This document shows, one piece after another, positions 6,656-12,904 of a stretch of DNA of 12,904 nt. The stretch is from Firmicutes bacterium UBA1065 (lineage in GTDB: Bacteria; Bacillota; Clostridia; Tissierellales; Sedimentibacteraceae): positions 1 through 12,904 of the forward strand of contig DCDC01000008.1 of assembly GCA_002316225.1 (NCBI GenBank). Reading direction: 5' to 3'. The position numbers were made by a program, and so were the translations under genes. Position 1 is the stretch's first letter; every line of letters starts with the position of its first letter. The notes beneath the pieces were generated by a model that did not search any database, was not told the origin of the DNA, and worked only from the letters and a program-made list of their open reading frames with translations.

Positions 6656-6850
6656 ATGCCAAAAATTAAAACAAACAGATCAGCTGCCAAGAGATTTAGA
6701 AAAACCGGAAGCGGTAAAATACAGAGGGCAAAATCAGGAAAGAATCACTTCACAGGGAAAAAAGCATCAAAGTCAATCAGAAGTTTAAGACAAGGTACAT
6801 TAGTATCACAAGCTGATGAAAAAAGAATTAGCAAACTGATACCATATTAA
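6656..6850 (+). CDS. rpmI: 50S ribosomal protein L35
   Basis: This is a 64-residue, strongly basic ribosomal protein of the large subunit, of normal length. It opens with MPKIKTNRSAAKRF, the L35 signature, and has the usual basic central part and KRISKLIPY end. AAGGAGG lies 7-8 bases before the ATG. It lies between infC and rplT in the order conserved across bacteria. Confidence 0.97.
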   Translation: MPKIKTNRSAAKRFRKTGSGKIQRAKSGKNHFTGKKASKSIRSLRQGTLVSQADEKRISKLIPY

Positions 6851-6872
6851 AATAACCAGAGGAGGAAGGAAG

Positions 6873-7223
6873 ATGGCAAGAGTAAAAGGTGCTGTTAATG
6901 CTAAGAAAAACCATAGAAAAGTATTGAAACTTGCTAAAGGATACTTTGGAGCAAAGAGTAAATTATATAGAACAGCAAATCAAGCAGTTATGAAGTCCCT
7001 TTCCTATGCTTACGTGGGAAGAAAATTAAGAAAAAGGGAATTCAGGCAGTTGTGGATTACAAGAATTAATGCCGCAGCAAGACAAAACGGTTTATCATAC
7101 AGCAAGTTTATGAATCTTTTGAAAGTTAACAACATTGAAATTAACAGGAAGATGCTTTCAGAAATGGCAGTGCACGATCCTGCAGGATTCGCAAAGTTAG
7201 TAGAGCAAGTTAAAAATGCATAA
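6873..7223 (+). CDS. rplT: 50S ribosomal protein L20
   Basis: L20 is an early-assembly 23S rRNA-binding protein and in several bacteria also the repressor of its own operon. The 116-residue length is normal. The long basic N-terminal helix (about 1-55, starting MARVKGAVNAKKNHRK) and the globular RNA-binding C-terminal domain (about 60-116) are intact. The C-terminal domain is the part known to act in autoregulation, which fits the attenuator at 5979-6098. GGAGG lies 7 bases before the ATG. There is no terminator after it, so transcription probably continues into the methyltransferase gene. Confidence 0.97.
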   Translation: MARVKGAVNAKKNHRKVLKLAKGYFGAKSKLYRTANQAVMKSLSYAYVGRKLRKREFRQLWITRINAAARQNGLSYSKFMNLLKVNNIEINRKMLSEMAVHDPAGFAKLVEQVKNA

Positions 7224-7242
7224 GACAGCAAAATAAGGTTAC

Positions 7243-7270
7243 GGGGACACACCGAAAGGAAAGTGTCCCC
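7243..7270 (+). repeat. GGGGACAC/GTGTCCCC hairpin between rplT and the methyltransferase gene
   Basis: GGGGACAC (7243-7250) and GTGTCCCC (7263-7270) are exact reverse complements. Inside, CC and GG close a GAAA tetraloop (7254-7257), a stable GNRA type. There is no T run, so it is not a normal terminator. It ends 2 bases before the GGAG ribosome binding site (7273-7276) of the next gene and could influence mRNA processing or translation. Hairpins of this sequence are, from memory, scattered in clostridial genomes. Confidence 0.75.
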
Positions 7271-7281
7271 TTGGAGTATAT

Positions 7282-8073
7282 ATGGATATTATCAGGAGCA
7301 AGGATAACGGTAAAATTAAATACATAAGAAATTTATATATTAAGAAATTCAGGGACCAGGAAAAGGCATTTGTCGTAGAAGGGGTCAAGTTTGTTTCCGA
7401 AGCCCTGAGAGAAAAGGCAGATATAAAGCTTTTGCTTGTAAGCGAGGAAGTTCTTGATAAGAATGAAATAAATAAGATAATGGCTTCCATGGATAAGAGC
7501 AAAGTGCTTGTATGCTCGGCAAAGGTCTTTGAAAGTGCGGCAGATACTGTCAATGCCCAGGGAGTCCTTGCCGTAATAAGCAAAAACTCCTTAAGTCCTA
7601 ATGAGATTACGGACAAGTATCCTTTCGTCATAATGTGTGACAGGATTCAGGATCCGGGTAATTTGGGTGCCATCATGAGAAGTGCCGATGCCTTCGGACC
7701 TGCTGCCCTGATATTGAACAAGGGGTGTGTTGATGCTTACAATCCCAAGGTTGTCCGTGCCTCAGCCGGAGCCCTTTTTAGAATCCCCATGATTTTCGCG
7801 GAAGATGACGGGGAAATTATAAATATTTTGAAAAATAAAGGCTATTACCTGGTGTCAACGGTGGTTGATTCCGAATATACTTTTGACAATATGGATAATA
7901 GAAGGAAAATCTGCCTGGTTATAGGTAACGAAGGCCAGGGGGTTGCCGACCATATAATAAAGGATTCGGATATTGCCCTGACCATAAAAATGTCAGGAAA
8001 GGCAGAATCCCTCAATGCGTCGGTGGCAGCCGGCATATGCATATATGAAATTAGAAAAAAGCTATTGAAATAA
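7282..8073 (+). CDS. SpoU/TrmH-family RNA 2'-O-methyltransferase (YsgA-like)
   Basis: This SAM-dependent enzyme is predicted to methylate a ribose 2'-hydroxyl in rRNA or tRNA; the exact target cannot be read from sequence. Of 263 residues, about 1-105 form an L30e-like substrate-binding domain with the EGVKFVSEAL motif. The remainder is the knotted SPOUT catalytic domain with its three motifs: DRIQDPGNLGAIMRSADAFG (120-139, N126 and the arginine R133), LVIGNEGQG (212-220), and IKMSGKAESLNASVAAG (235-251, with N246). GGAG lies 5 bases before the ATG. The place directly before pheST matches that of ysgA in Bacillus subtilis, as I recall it. It probably shares transcripts with rplT. Confidence 0.9.
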   Translation: MDIIRSKDNGKIKYIRNLYIKKFRDQEKAFVVEGVKFVSEALREKADIKLLLVSEEVLDKNEINKIMASMDKSKVLVCSAKVFESAADTVNAQGVLAVISKNSLSPNEITDKYPFVIMCDRIQDPGNLGAIMRSADAFGPAALILNKGCVDAYNPKVVRASAGALFRIPMIFAEDDGEIINILKNKGYYLVSTVVDSEYTFDNMDNRRKICLVIGNEGQGVADHIIKDSDIALTIKMSGKAESLNASVAAGICIYEIRKKLLK

Positions 8074-8093
8074 ACTTTTCCTTATAGTATAAT
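8065..8093 (+). promoter_or_regulatory. Sigma-A promoter of the pheST operon
   Basis: TTGAAA (8065-8070) and TATAAT (8088-8093) are spaced by 17 bases. The -35 box lies within the last codons of the methyltransferase gene. Transcription would start near 8100, ahead of the T-box leader. The whole stretch 8074-8580 has no gene: it holds this promoter, one repeat, the T-box, then three repeats. Confidence 0.8.
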
Positions 8094-8119
8094 TTGTAAA
8101 AATGCCCAAACCTCTTGAT

Positions 8120-8146
8120 GTCATCCTGGGCGCAAGAGAAGGATCT
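8120..8146 (+). repeat. Dispersed hairpin repeat, diverged copy upstream of the T-box
   Basis: It reads GTCATCCTGGGCGCAAGAG followed by AAGGATCT. The outer arms ATCCT and AGGAT are kept while the central GCGAAGC has changed. It lies between the pheST promoter and stem I of the T-box, so it is transcribed as part of the leader. Confidence 0.7.
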
Positions 8147-8164
8147 CATCATAATTTAATAAGT

Positions 8165-8405
8165 TCCGGCAATGATAAAGAGTAGTAAGTATAAGCAAAT
8201 GCCTTTAAGAGAAAAACCATCACAGGCTGCAAGTGGTTTTAGGCATTTATACCGAAGTTTCGCTTTGGAGCCTGCAAGACGAAAATTAGTAGTTTTGCAC
8301 GGGAAAACCCGTTATCAAAACAAGGCTTTTGGAATAATGATTTTATTTCAGAAGTGAAAAAGAGTGGTACCGCGGACTTCGCCTCTTATGAGACGAAGTC
8401 TTTTT
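8165..8405 (+). ncRNA. T-box leader, tRNA-Phe specific, controlling pheST
   Basis: This is a tRNA-sensing transcription attenuator. The T-box AGAGTGGTACCGCG is at 8361-8374. Stem I shows the AGAGTAGTAAGT segment (8180-8190) with a GAA partner (8254-8256), a distal helix AAATGCCT (8197-8204) with AGGCATTT (8241-8248), and an inner helix AAAACCA (8213-8219) with TGGTTTT (8234-8240). The specifier region GAAGTTTCGC reads TTT or TTC depending on register, and both encode phenylalanine. Stem III is ACGGG-AAAA-CCCGT (8299-8312). The antiterminator pairs AAGAG (8360-8364) with CTCTT (8383-8387). The TGGT bulge matches an ACCA tRNA end, as expected for tRNA-Phe with discriminator A. Uncharged tRNA-Phe would favour read-through into pheST. 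Confidence 0.95.
8375..8405 (+). terminator. T-box terminator hairpin
   Basis: GACTTCG (8375-8381) pairs with CGAAGTC (8394-8400), and CTC (8383-8385) with GAG (8390-8392) beyond a C-A mismatch, around a TTAT loop, followed by five T. It shares CTCTT (8383-8387) and the end of the T-box with the antiterminator, so the two folds exclude each other. Confidence 0.92.
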
Positions 8406-8423
8406 GTATCATGGGAGAATCTT

Positions 8424-8449
8424 GTCATCCTGAGCGAAACGAAAAATCT
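8424..8449 (+). repeat. Dispersed hairpin repeat, slightly diverged copy
   Basis: It reads GTCATCCTGAGCGAAACGA and then AAAATCT, with GCGAAGC changed to GCGAAAC. It lies in the transcribed stretch between the T-box terminator and pheS. Confidence 0.8.
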
Positions 8450-8455
8450 CTAGGG

Positions 8456-8485
8456 GATTCTTCGGGCTGACGCCCTCAGAATGAC
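8456..8485 (-). repeat. Dispersed hairpin repeat, variant type, inverted
   Basis: Read on the minus strand it begins GTCATTCTGAGGGCGTCAG and ends CCCGAAGAATC. GGGC and GCCC, and outer ATTCT and AGAAT, are complementary, so it makes a hairpin. It lies head to tail between two canonical-type copies. Confidence 0.75.
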
Positions 8486-8493
8486 ACACTGGC

Positions 8494-8520
8494 TGTCATC
8501 CTGAGCGAAGCGAAGGATCT
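8494..8520 (+). repeat. Dispersed hairpin repeat, canonical copy before pheS
   Basis: It begins TGTCATCCTGAGCGAAGCG and ends AAGGATCT, identical over 25 bases to the inverted copy at 1316-1340. It ends about 48 bases before the pheS ribosome binding site and is therefore part of the pheST mRNA when the T-box allows read-through. Confidence 0.88.
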
Positions 8521-8580
8521 CAGAATAAAAAAGTTATTCATTGGAATTTTAATTATCAGCAAGGAATGAAAGGAGTAGTT

Positions 8581-9615
8581 ATGAAAGACCAATTATTAAA
8601 ACTAAAAACTCAAGCATTGGACCGTTTAAAAGAATGCAAGGACCTTTCCGAAATTGAAAAAATTCGTATCCAATATCTTGGTAAAAAAGGCGAATTAACT
8701 GCAATTTTGCGCTCCATGGGCTCGCTTTCCGAGGAGGAAAGACCGGAAGTGGGTAAATTAGCCAATGAAGTGAGGGCTCTTATAGAAGAAGAAATCCAAG
8801 CAGCCAAGGAAGCAGTTCATTTAAGGGAATCGGAGGAAAGGCTTAAAAAGGAAACCCTGGACATAACAATGCCCGGCAGGTATCCTGAGATAGGCAGGAG
8901 GCATCCTTTAATGAGGGTTAAAGAAGAGCTGGAAAGCGTGTTTATGCGAATGGGATACGATGTTGTCAGCGGTCCCGAAATCGAAACCGTAGCCAACAAC
9001 TTTGATGATTTAAACACACCCTACGACCATCCTTCAAGAGACTGGTCAGATACCTTTTATATTTCGGATAACCTGGTATTAAGGACCCATACATCTCCTG
9101 TAGAAATAAGGGTTATGAAGGAGGCCGTAAAAGAAGGGAAACTCCCCATTCGTATGGTATCCACCGGAAGAACCTTCCGCTTTGACGATGTGGATGACAC
9201 CCATTCACCCATGTTCCATCAAATGGAGTGTTTAGTTGTAGACAAGGGGGTTACCCTGGCCAACCTCAAGGACTCAATCGACCAGTTTGTCAAGGAACTT
9301 TTCGGAAGCAGGATGAAAACCCGCTTCAGGCCTCATAACTTCCCCTTTACGGAACCAAGCGCAGAGGTTGATGTATCCTGCCCCATATGCATGGGCAAGG
9401 GATGCCCGGCCTGCAACGGAACAGGGTGGAGCATGGAGCTTTTGGGCTGCGGCATGACCCATCCCAATGTTCTCAGAAACTGCGGCCTGGACCCTGAGAT
9501 TTATTCGGGCTATGCTTTCGGTATGGGAATTGACAGGGTTGCCATGGTTAAGTACGGAATCCCCAACATCAGGTTGCTCTTTGAAAATGATGTGAGATTC
9601 TTAAAACAATTTTAG
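8581..9615 (+). CDS. pheS: Phenylalanine--tRNA ligase alpha subunit
   Basis: PheS is the catalytic subunit of the cytoplasmic alpha2-beta2 enzyme that charges tRNA-Phe. The 344-residue protein has an N-terminal tRNA-binding coiled coil (about 1-90) and a class II aminoacylation core (about 100-344). Motif 2 lies at GRTFRFDDVDDTHSPMFHQME (two halves, 196-216) and motif 3 at FGMGIDRVAM (313-322). A CxxC-x4-CxxC cluster (C267, C270, C275, C278) before the GTGW segment may bind zinc; similar cysteines occur in other bacterial PheS proteins. I place the start at 8581, not at the in-frame ATG at 8566, because AAAGGAG (8569-8575) is correctly spaced only for 8581. Expression is governed by the T-box at 8165-8405. 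Its TAG stop overlaps the pheT ribosome binding site. Confidence 0.96.
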   Translation: MKDQLLKLKTQALDRLKECKDLSEIEKIRIQYLGKKGELTAILRSMGSLSEEERPEVGKLANEVRALIEEEIQAAKEAVHLRESEERLKKETLDITMPGRYPEIGRRHPLMRVKEELESVFMRMGYDVVSGPEIETVANNFDDLNTPYDHPSRDWSDTFYISDNLVLRTHTSPVEIRVMKEAVKEGKLPIRMVSTGRTFRFDDVDDTHSPMFHQMECLVVDKGVTLANLKDSIDQFVKELFGSRMKTRFRPHNFPFTEPSAEVDVSCPICMGKGCPACNGTGWSMELLGCGMTHPNVLRNCGLDPEIYSGYAFGMGIDRVAMVKYGIPNIRLLFENDVRFLKQF

Positions 9616-9626
9616 GAGGGATATAA

Positions 9627-12020
9627 ATGTTAGTACCTATAAAATGGATGAAAAAGTATGTGGACATAGATGTTGACGATAAAACTTTGGCGGATAAATT
9701 GACCCTCACCGGGTCCCATGTGGATGCGGTTATAGACTATAACAAGGAAGTAAAGGGTGTTGTTACGGGAAGGATACTTGAAATAGCCCAGCATCCCAAT
9801 GCCGACAAGTTAGTGGTTACAAAGATTGATATAAATGAAGGAGAACCCCTGCAGATAATAACCGGGGCCAAGAATATAAAAAAGGACGATGTGGTTCCTG
9901 TAGCCCTGGAAGGAGCTGAGCTCCCAAACGGGTTAAAAATCAAGAAATCCAATTTCAGGGGGCTTCCATCCTATGGAATGATGGTTTCCTACGAAGAATT
10001 AGGTTTTGATGACAAGGTGATTCCAAAGGAATCAAGAGACGGAATAATTATCCTGCCTCCGGACACTCCCCTTGGTGCGGATATCAAGGATGTACTGGAT
10101 TTGACCGGAAGTGCCCTGGAAGTTGAAGTTACCTTCAACAGGCCGGACTGTCTTAATATTGTGGGGATGGCAAGAGAAACAGCCGCAACTTTGGGGACCC
10201 GGTTCAGGTTTCCTAAAATTGAAATTAAGAAGGAAGAAGGAAACATCAAGGATTATCTTAATGGGGTTGAAATTGAAGATGAAGACTTGTGTTCCCGTTT
10301 TTATGCAAGGGTAATCAAGGATCTTAAAATAGGGCCGTCCCCCTTGTGGATGCAGAGAATCCTCATGGATGCGGGGATGAGACCCATTAATAACATAGTT
10401 GACGTGACCAATTTCGTAATGCTTGAATTGGGCCAGCCCATCCATGCTTATGACCTCGAAAAATTAGAAGGCAGAAAGCTGATTGCAAGAAGGGCAAGAC
10501 AAGGAGAAAAAATAGTTACAATTGACCAGGTTGAAAGAGACCTTGACACCAATATGCTTGTAATAGCCGATGCTGAAAAGCCGGCCTGCATAGCGGGAGT
10601 AATGGGAGGATATTATTCGGAAATTTGCGACGATACCAAGATTTTGGCATTGGAAACAGCAAACTTCAATCCCAAATCCATAAGGGAAACATCCAAAAAA
10701 TTAGGCTTAAGGTCGGAAGCGTCAGCCCGTAACGAAAAGCCCATAGGCTACGTGTTATGCGAGATTGCCAGCAACAGGGTCTGCCAGTTGATTGAAATGA
10801 TCGGAGCCGGAACGGTTGTCGGCGGCTATCTCCAGGCAGGCAAAAGCGAATACGAGCCTCCCGTGGTAACCTTGAGACCCCACAGGGCAAATGCCCTTTT
10901 AGGGGCTGAAATCCCGGTGGCCGATATGCTCAAGTTCCTTAATACATTGGAAATTGAATCGGTATATGACGGTGAGAAAATAACATCGAGAATTCCTTAC
11001 TTCAGAACGGATATTGAGCAGGAAGCCGATTTAATAGAAGAAGTTGGCAGGCTCTACGGATTTGAAGACATTGAATCAAAGCCCTTAAGAGGCAGCACCA
11101 GGGTTGGAAGGAAATCCGATTTACGCATGGTTGAAGATGAGATAAAATCTCTCCTTACCGGTATGGGTTTGTATGAAATAACTACCTATTCATTCATAAG
11201 CCCCAAGGCCTATGACAATATATGCGCCGGGGAAGACAGCAGCTTAAGAAATTATGTGCGCATACTTAATCCCCTGGGTGAGGATTTTTCATCAATGAGA
11301 ACGACCCTCCTGCCCAATATGATGGAAGTAATACAAAGAAACTCCAACAGGGGAGTTGAAGTAGCAAAGCTTTATGAAGCAGGGAGTGTCTTCATACCCA
11401 AAGACCAGCCTGTTACTGAGGAACCTGTGGAAAAATTAAAGCTCTCCATTGGAATGTACGGGGCCTGTGATTTCTTTGATTTAAAGGGTATCATATTTGC
11501 AATGCTTTCAAGGTTCGGAATCAAGCCGGAATTAAAATATGTAACAGACAATCCAACCTTCCATCCGGGCAGAACGGCAGCCTTGCTGGTAGGTGAAGAT
11601 GCAATCGGAATTTTCGGAGAAGCATCCCCAAAGGTTACGGACAATTACGGCCTTGACCACAGGGTATATTTGGCTGAACTTGATGTTGAAAAGATTCTTC
11701 AATATAAAAATACAGAGTGGAAATATGATCCTCTTCCCAAGTATCCGGCCATGGTAAGAGACATAGCCGTAATTGTCAGTGATGATGTCCTTGTGGGAGA
11801 TATGGAAGAAGAGATTAAAAAAGTCAGCCCCTATTTAATAGAAAGTGTTGAGCTCTTTGATGTGTATAAGGGAGAGCACATTAAGGAAGGATATAAGAGT
11901 ACCGCTTTTTCAGTTACTTACAGGAGCAAGGACCGCACCATGAAAGATAAAGAGGTGGAAAAGATTCACGAAAAAATCCTGCAAGTACTGGCCCAAAAAT
12001 TTAATGCCGTCTTGAGATAA
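9627..12020 (+). CDS. pheT: Phenylalanine--tRNA ligase beta subunit
   Basis: PheT pairs with PheS, binds tRNA and hydrolyses mischarged Tyr-tRNA-Phe. The 797-residue protein is full length with domains in order: EMAP-like tRNA-binding fold (about 40-150), B3/B4 editing domain (about 215-385, with conserved H273 in GQPIHAYDL and E343 in LETANF), B5 (about 411-480), the catalytic-like core (about 490-690), and the C-terminal FDX-ACB anticodon-binding domain (704-797, KYPAMVRDIAVIV). One stretch is unusual: where the family normally has RFEKGxDP this protein has RNEKPIGYV (368-376). The reading frame and spacing are preserved, so it is not a frameshift. GGAGGG lies about 6 bases before the ATG, and the gene is 11 bases after pheS. 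Confidence 0.96.
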   Translation: MLVPIKWMKKYVDIDVDDKTLADKLTLTGSHVDAVIDYNKEVKGVVTGRILEIAQHPNADKLVVTKIDINEGEPLQIITGAKNIKKDDVVPVALEGAELPNGLKIKKSNFRGLPSYGMMVSYEELGFDDKVIPKESRDGIIILPPDTPLGADIKDVLDLTGSALEVEVTFNRPDCLNIVGMARETAATLGTRFRFPKIEIKKEEGNIKDYLNGVEIEDEDLCSRFYARVIKDLKIGPSPLWMQRILMDAGMRPINNIVDVTNFVMLELGQPIHAYDLEKLEGRKLIARRARQGEKIVTIDQVERDLDTNMLVIADAEKPACIAGVMGGYYSEICDDTKILALETANFNPKSIRETSKKLGLRSEASARNEKPIGYVLCEIASNRVCQLIEMIGAGTVVGGYLQAGKSEYEPPVVTLRPHRANALLGAEIPVADMLKFLNTLEIESVYDGEKITSRIPYFRTDIEQEADLIEEVGRLYGFEDIESKPLRGSTRVGRKSDLRMVEDEIKSLLTGMGLYEITTYSFISPKAYDNICAGEDSSLRNYVRILNPLGEDFSSMRTTLLPNMMEVIQRNSNRGVEVAKLYEAGSVFIPKDQPVTEEPVEKLKLSIGMYGACDFFDLKGIIFAMLSRFGIKPELKYVTDNPTFHPGRTAALLVGEDAIGIFGEASPKVTDNYGLDHRVYLAELDVEKILQYKNTEWKYDPLPKYPAMVRDIAVIVSDDVLVGDMEEEIKKVSPYLIESVELFDVYKGEHIKEGYKSTAFSVTYRSKDRTMKDKEVEKIHEKILQVLAQKFNAVLR

Positions 12021-12042
12021 GAGGCAACGGGAAGGAGAAAAA

Positions 12043-12780
12043 ATGAATCCGGTAGCATTCACCATATTCGGAATAGATGTAATGTGGTATGGCGTATTGA
12101 TATCAACAGGAGTGCTGATAGGGGTTCTCATAGCCTTAAGAGAAGCTAAGAGAACAGGCTTCAGGGAAGATGACCTGATAGACTTCTTGTTGTATGCCAT
12201 ACCTGCCGGCATAGTCGGCGCCAGGGCATACTATGTAATCTTTTCCTGGGATTATTACAGCCAAAATTTATCCCAGATCATCAATATAAGAAGCGGGGGC
12301 CTTGCCATCCACGGGGCCATTATCGGAGGCATCATAGCGGGAATCTTGTTCTGCAAAATAAGGAAGGTCAATGTTTTGGAGATACTTGATTTAGTTATGC
12401 CCAGTGTTGCCCTGGGCCAGGCCATAGGAAGATGGGGGAATTTCATTAATCAGGAAGCCCATGGAGGCCCCACGGACCTTCCCTGGGGGATTATCGTGAA
12501 CGGGCAGAAGGTTCATCCTACCTTCCTCTATGAATCAATCCTTGATTTTTGCGTGTTCTTGTTCCTGATCTGGTTCAGGAGAAAGAAAAAAACCAGTCAT
12601 GGTCAAGTATTGGGCTTGTATTTAATACTGTATTCGATGGGGAGATTATTTATTGAAGGCTTAAGGACTGACAGCCTGATGTTTGGGGGCATAAGGGTTG
12701 CCCAGCTGGTAAGCCTTGCATCCATACTCATAGGAGGAGTCCTCCTCATATATGTAAAAAACAAAAAACAATCATCCTGA
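12043..12780 (+). CDS. lgt: Phosphatidylglycerol--prolipoprotein diacylglyceryl transferase
   Basis: Lgt is an integral membrane enzyme that moves diacylglycerol from phosphatidylglycerol to the lipobox cysteine of prolipoproteins, the first step of lipoprotein maturation. The 245-residue protein is slightly short but complete, with about seven membrane segments. Family motifs are present: H90 in the GLAIHGAIIGG segment, the signature GQAIGRWGNFINQEAHG (125-141, with R130, N133 and N136), YES (163-165), and GRLFIEGLRTDSL (200-212, with E204 and R208). AAGGAG lies 5 bases before the ATG. It follows pheT by 22 bases with no terminator between, so it may be co-transcribed under T-box control. 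Its last codons and TGA stop lie in a degenerate dispersed repeat (12771-12800). Confidence 0.95.
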   Translation: MNPVAFTIFGIDVMWYGVLISTGVLIGVLIALREAKRTGFREDDLIDFLLYAIPAGIVGARAYYVIFSWDYYSQNLSQIINIRSGGLAIHGAIIGGIIAGILFCKIRKVNVLEILDLVMPSVALGQAIGRWGNFINQEAHGGPTDLPWGIIVNGQKVHPTFLYESILDFCVFLFLIWFRRKKKTSHGQVLGLYLILYSMGRLFIEGLRTDSLMFGGIRVAQLVSLASILIGGVLLIYVKNKKQSS

Positions 12781-12800
12781 TTATAGCGGAAAATCTCAGG
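12771..12800 (+). repeat. Dispersed hairpin repeat, degenerate copy overlapping the lgt stop
   Basis: ATCATCCTGA here matches the start of the GTCATCCTGAGCG repeat; after a diverged TTAT come AGCGGAAA and ATCTCAGG, in the same order as in the canonical copy at 8494. The TGA of CCTGA is the lgt stop codon. The match is imperfect in the centre, so this is a probable rather than certain copy. Confidence 0.5.
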
Positions 12801-12803
12801 CAT

Positions 12804-12829
12804 TGTCATCCTGAGCGAAGCGAATGATC
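12804..12829 (+). repeat. Dispersed hairpin repeat, near-canonical copy after lgt
   Basis: It begins TGTCATCCTGAGCGAAGCG and continues AATGATC, one base different from the canonical AAGGATC. It is followed 11 bases later by another copy in the same orientation. Confidence 0.85.
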
Positions 12830-12839
12830 GCTTTTGAAT

Positions 12840-12866
12840 GTCATCCTGAGCGTAAGCGAAGAATCC
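12840..12866 (+). repeat. Dispersed hairpin repeat, variant copy
   Basis: It reads GTCATCCTGAGCGTAAGCG then AAGAATCC. An extra TA splits the central GCGAAGC, and the end has GAAGAATCC, the ending of the variant type. It looks like a mosaic between the two repeat types. Confidence 0.75.
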
Positions 12867-12870
12867 AATG

Positions 12871-12900
12871 AGATTCTTCACATGCGTTCAGAATTCTCAC
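12871..12900 (-). repeat. Possible degenerate repeat, inverted, at the right edge
   Basis: Read on the minus strand it has GAATTCTGAACGC and later GTGAAGAATCT, resembling the variant type (GTCATTCTGAGGGC ... GAAGAATC). Together with 12840-12866 it forms an inverted pair. Stretch 12781-12904 shows no gene and no clear terminator for lgt apart from these hairpins. Confidence 0.4.
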
Positions 12901-12904
12901 GTGT

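Noticed and set aside
8172..8357. A 61-codon open frame between the methyltransferase gene and pheS
   Set aside because: It lies wholly within the T-box leader, whose RNA helices explain the sequence, and has no ribosome binding site.
8120..8520. CRISPR-like array of short repeats
   Set aside because: Copies vary in sequence, orientation and spacing, and there are no equal-length spacers or cas genes.
10728..10757. Compensated frameshift in pheT
   Set aside because: The number of residues and the frame on both sides are kept, so substitutions explain the difference better.

Overview
The window looks like chromosomal DNA of a low-GC Gram-positive anaerobe of the Clostridia type. The evidence is the protein families and their order, strong AAGGAGG-type ribosome binding sites, frequent ATA and AGA/AGG codons, a tRNA-sensing T-box leader, and an FtsEX/M23 wall-hydrolase operon. 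I cannot place it at genus level. Nearly all of it is conserved housekeeping DNA. I see no phage, insertion sequence, CRISPR array, tRNA or rRNA gene.

Layout. (1) Bases 1-660: a promoter reading leftward out of the window, then a single-gene unit on the minus strand with its own promoter and terminator, encoding a small cysteine-rich protein with a MazG-like tail. (2) 660-1200: a membrane-anchored PrcB-like protein on the plus strand, closed by a strong terminator. (3) 1200-1510: a gene-free stretch with two dispersed hairpin repeats and a probable promoter. (4) 1511-4275: ftsE-ftsX-M23 peptidase operon, ending in a 12-bp perfect terminator hairpin that also separates it from the convergent gene. 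(5) 4298-5848, minus strand: a short membrane-bound FtsH-like AAA protease. (6) 5944-8073: consensus promoter, attenuator-type leader, then infC-rpmI-rplT and a SpoU-type RNA methyltransferase. infC appears to start with AUA. (7) 8065-8580: a promoter in the end of the methyltransferase gene, then a phenylalanine T-box leader flanked by dispersed repeats. (8) 8581-12780: pheS-pheT and lgt. (9) 12771-12904: a cluster of the same repeat, the first degenerate copy supplying the lgt stop codon.

How the parts work together. FtsEX and the coiled-coil M23 peptidase should form an ATP-gated peptidoglycan hydrolase complex at the membrane. IF3, L35 and L20 are a translation operon with a leader that can fold into mutually exclusive terminator and antiterminator forms. 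Phenylalanyl-tRNA synthetase is controlled by uncharged tRNA-Phe through the T-box. Lgt attaches lipid to lipoproteins.

The most interesting non-coding signals are (a) a dispersed repeat whose core contains GCGAAGC, a sequence known to form an exceptionally stable DNA mini-hairpin, present in about ten intact or decayed copies, all at gene boundaries; (b) the infC leader attenuator with a non-AUG start; and (c) the T-box flanked on both sides by copies of that repeat. I found no convincing new multi-gene system.
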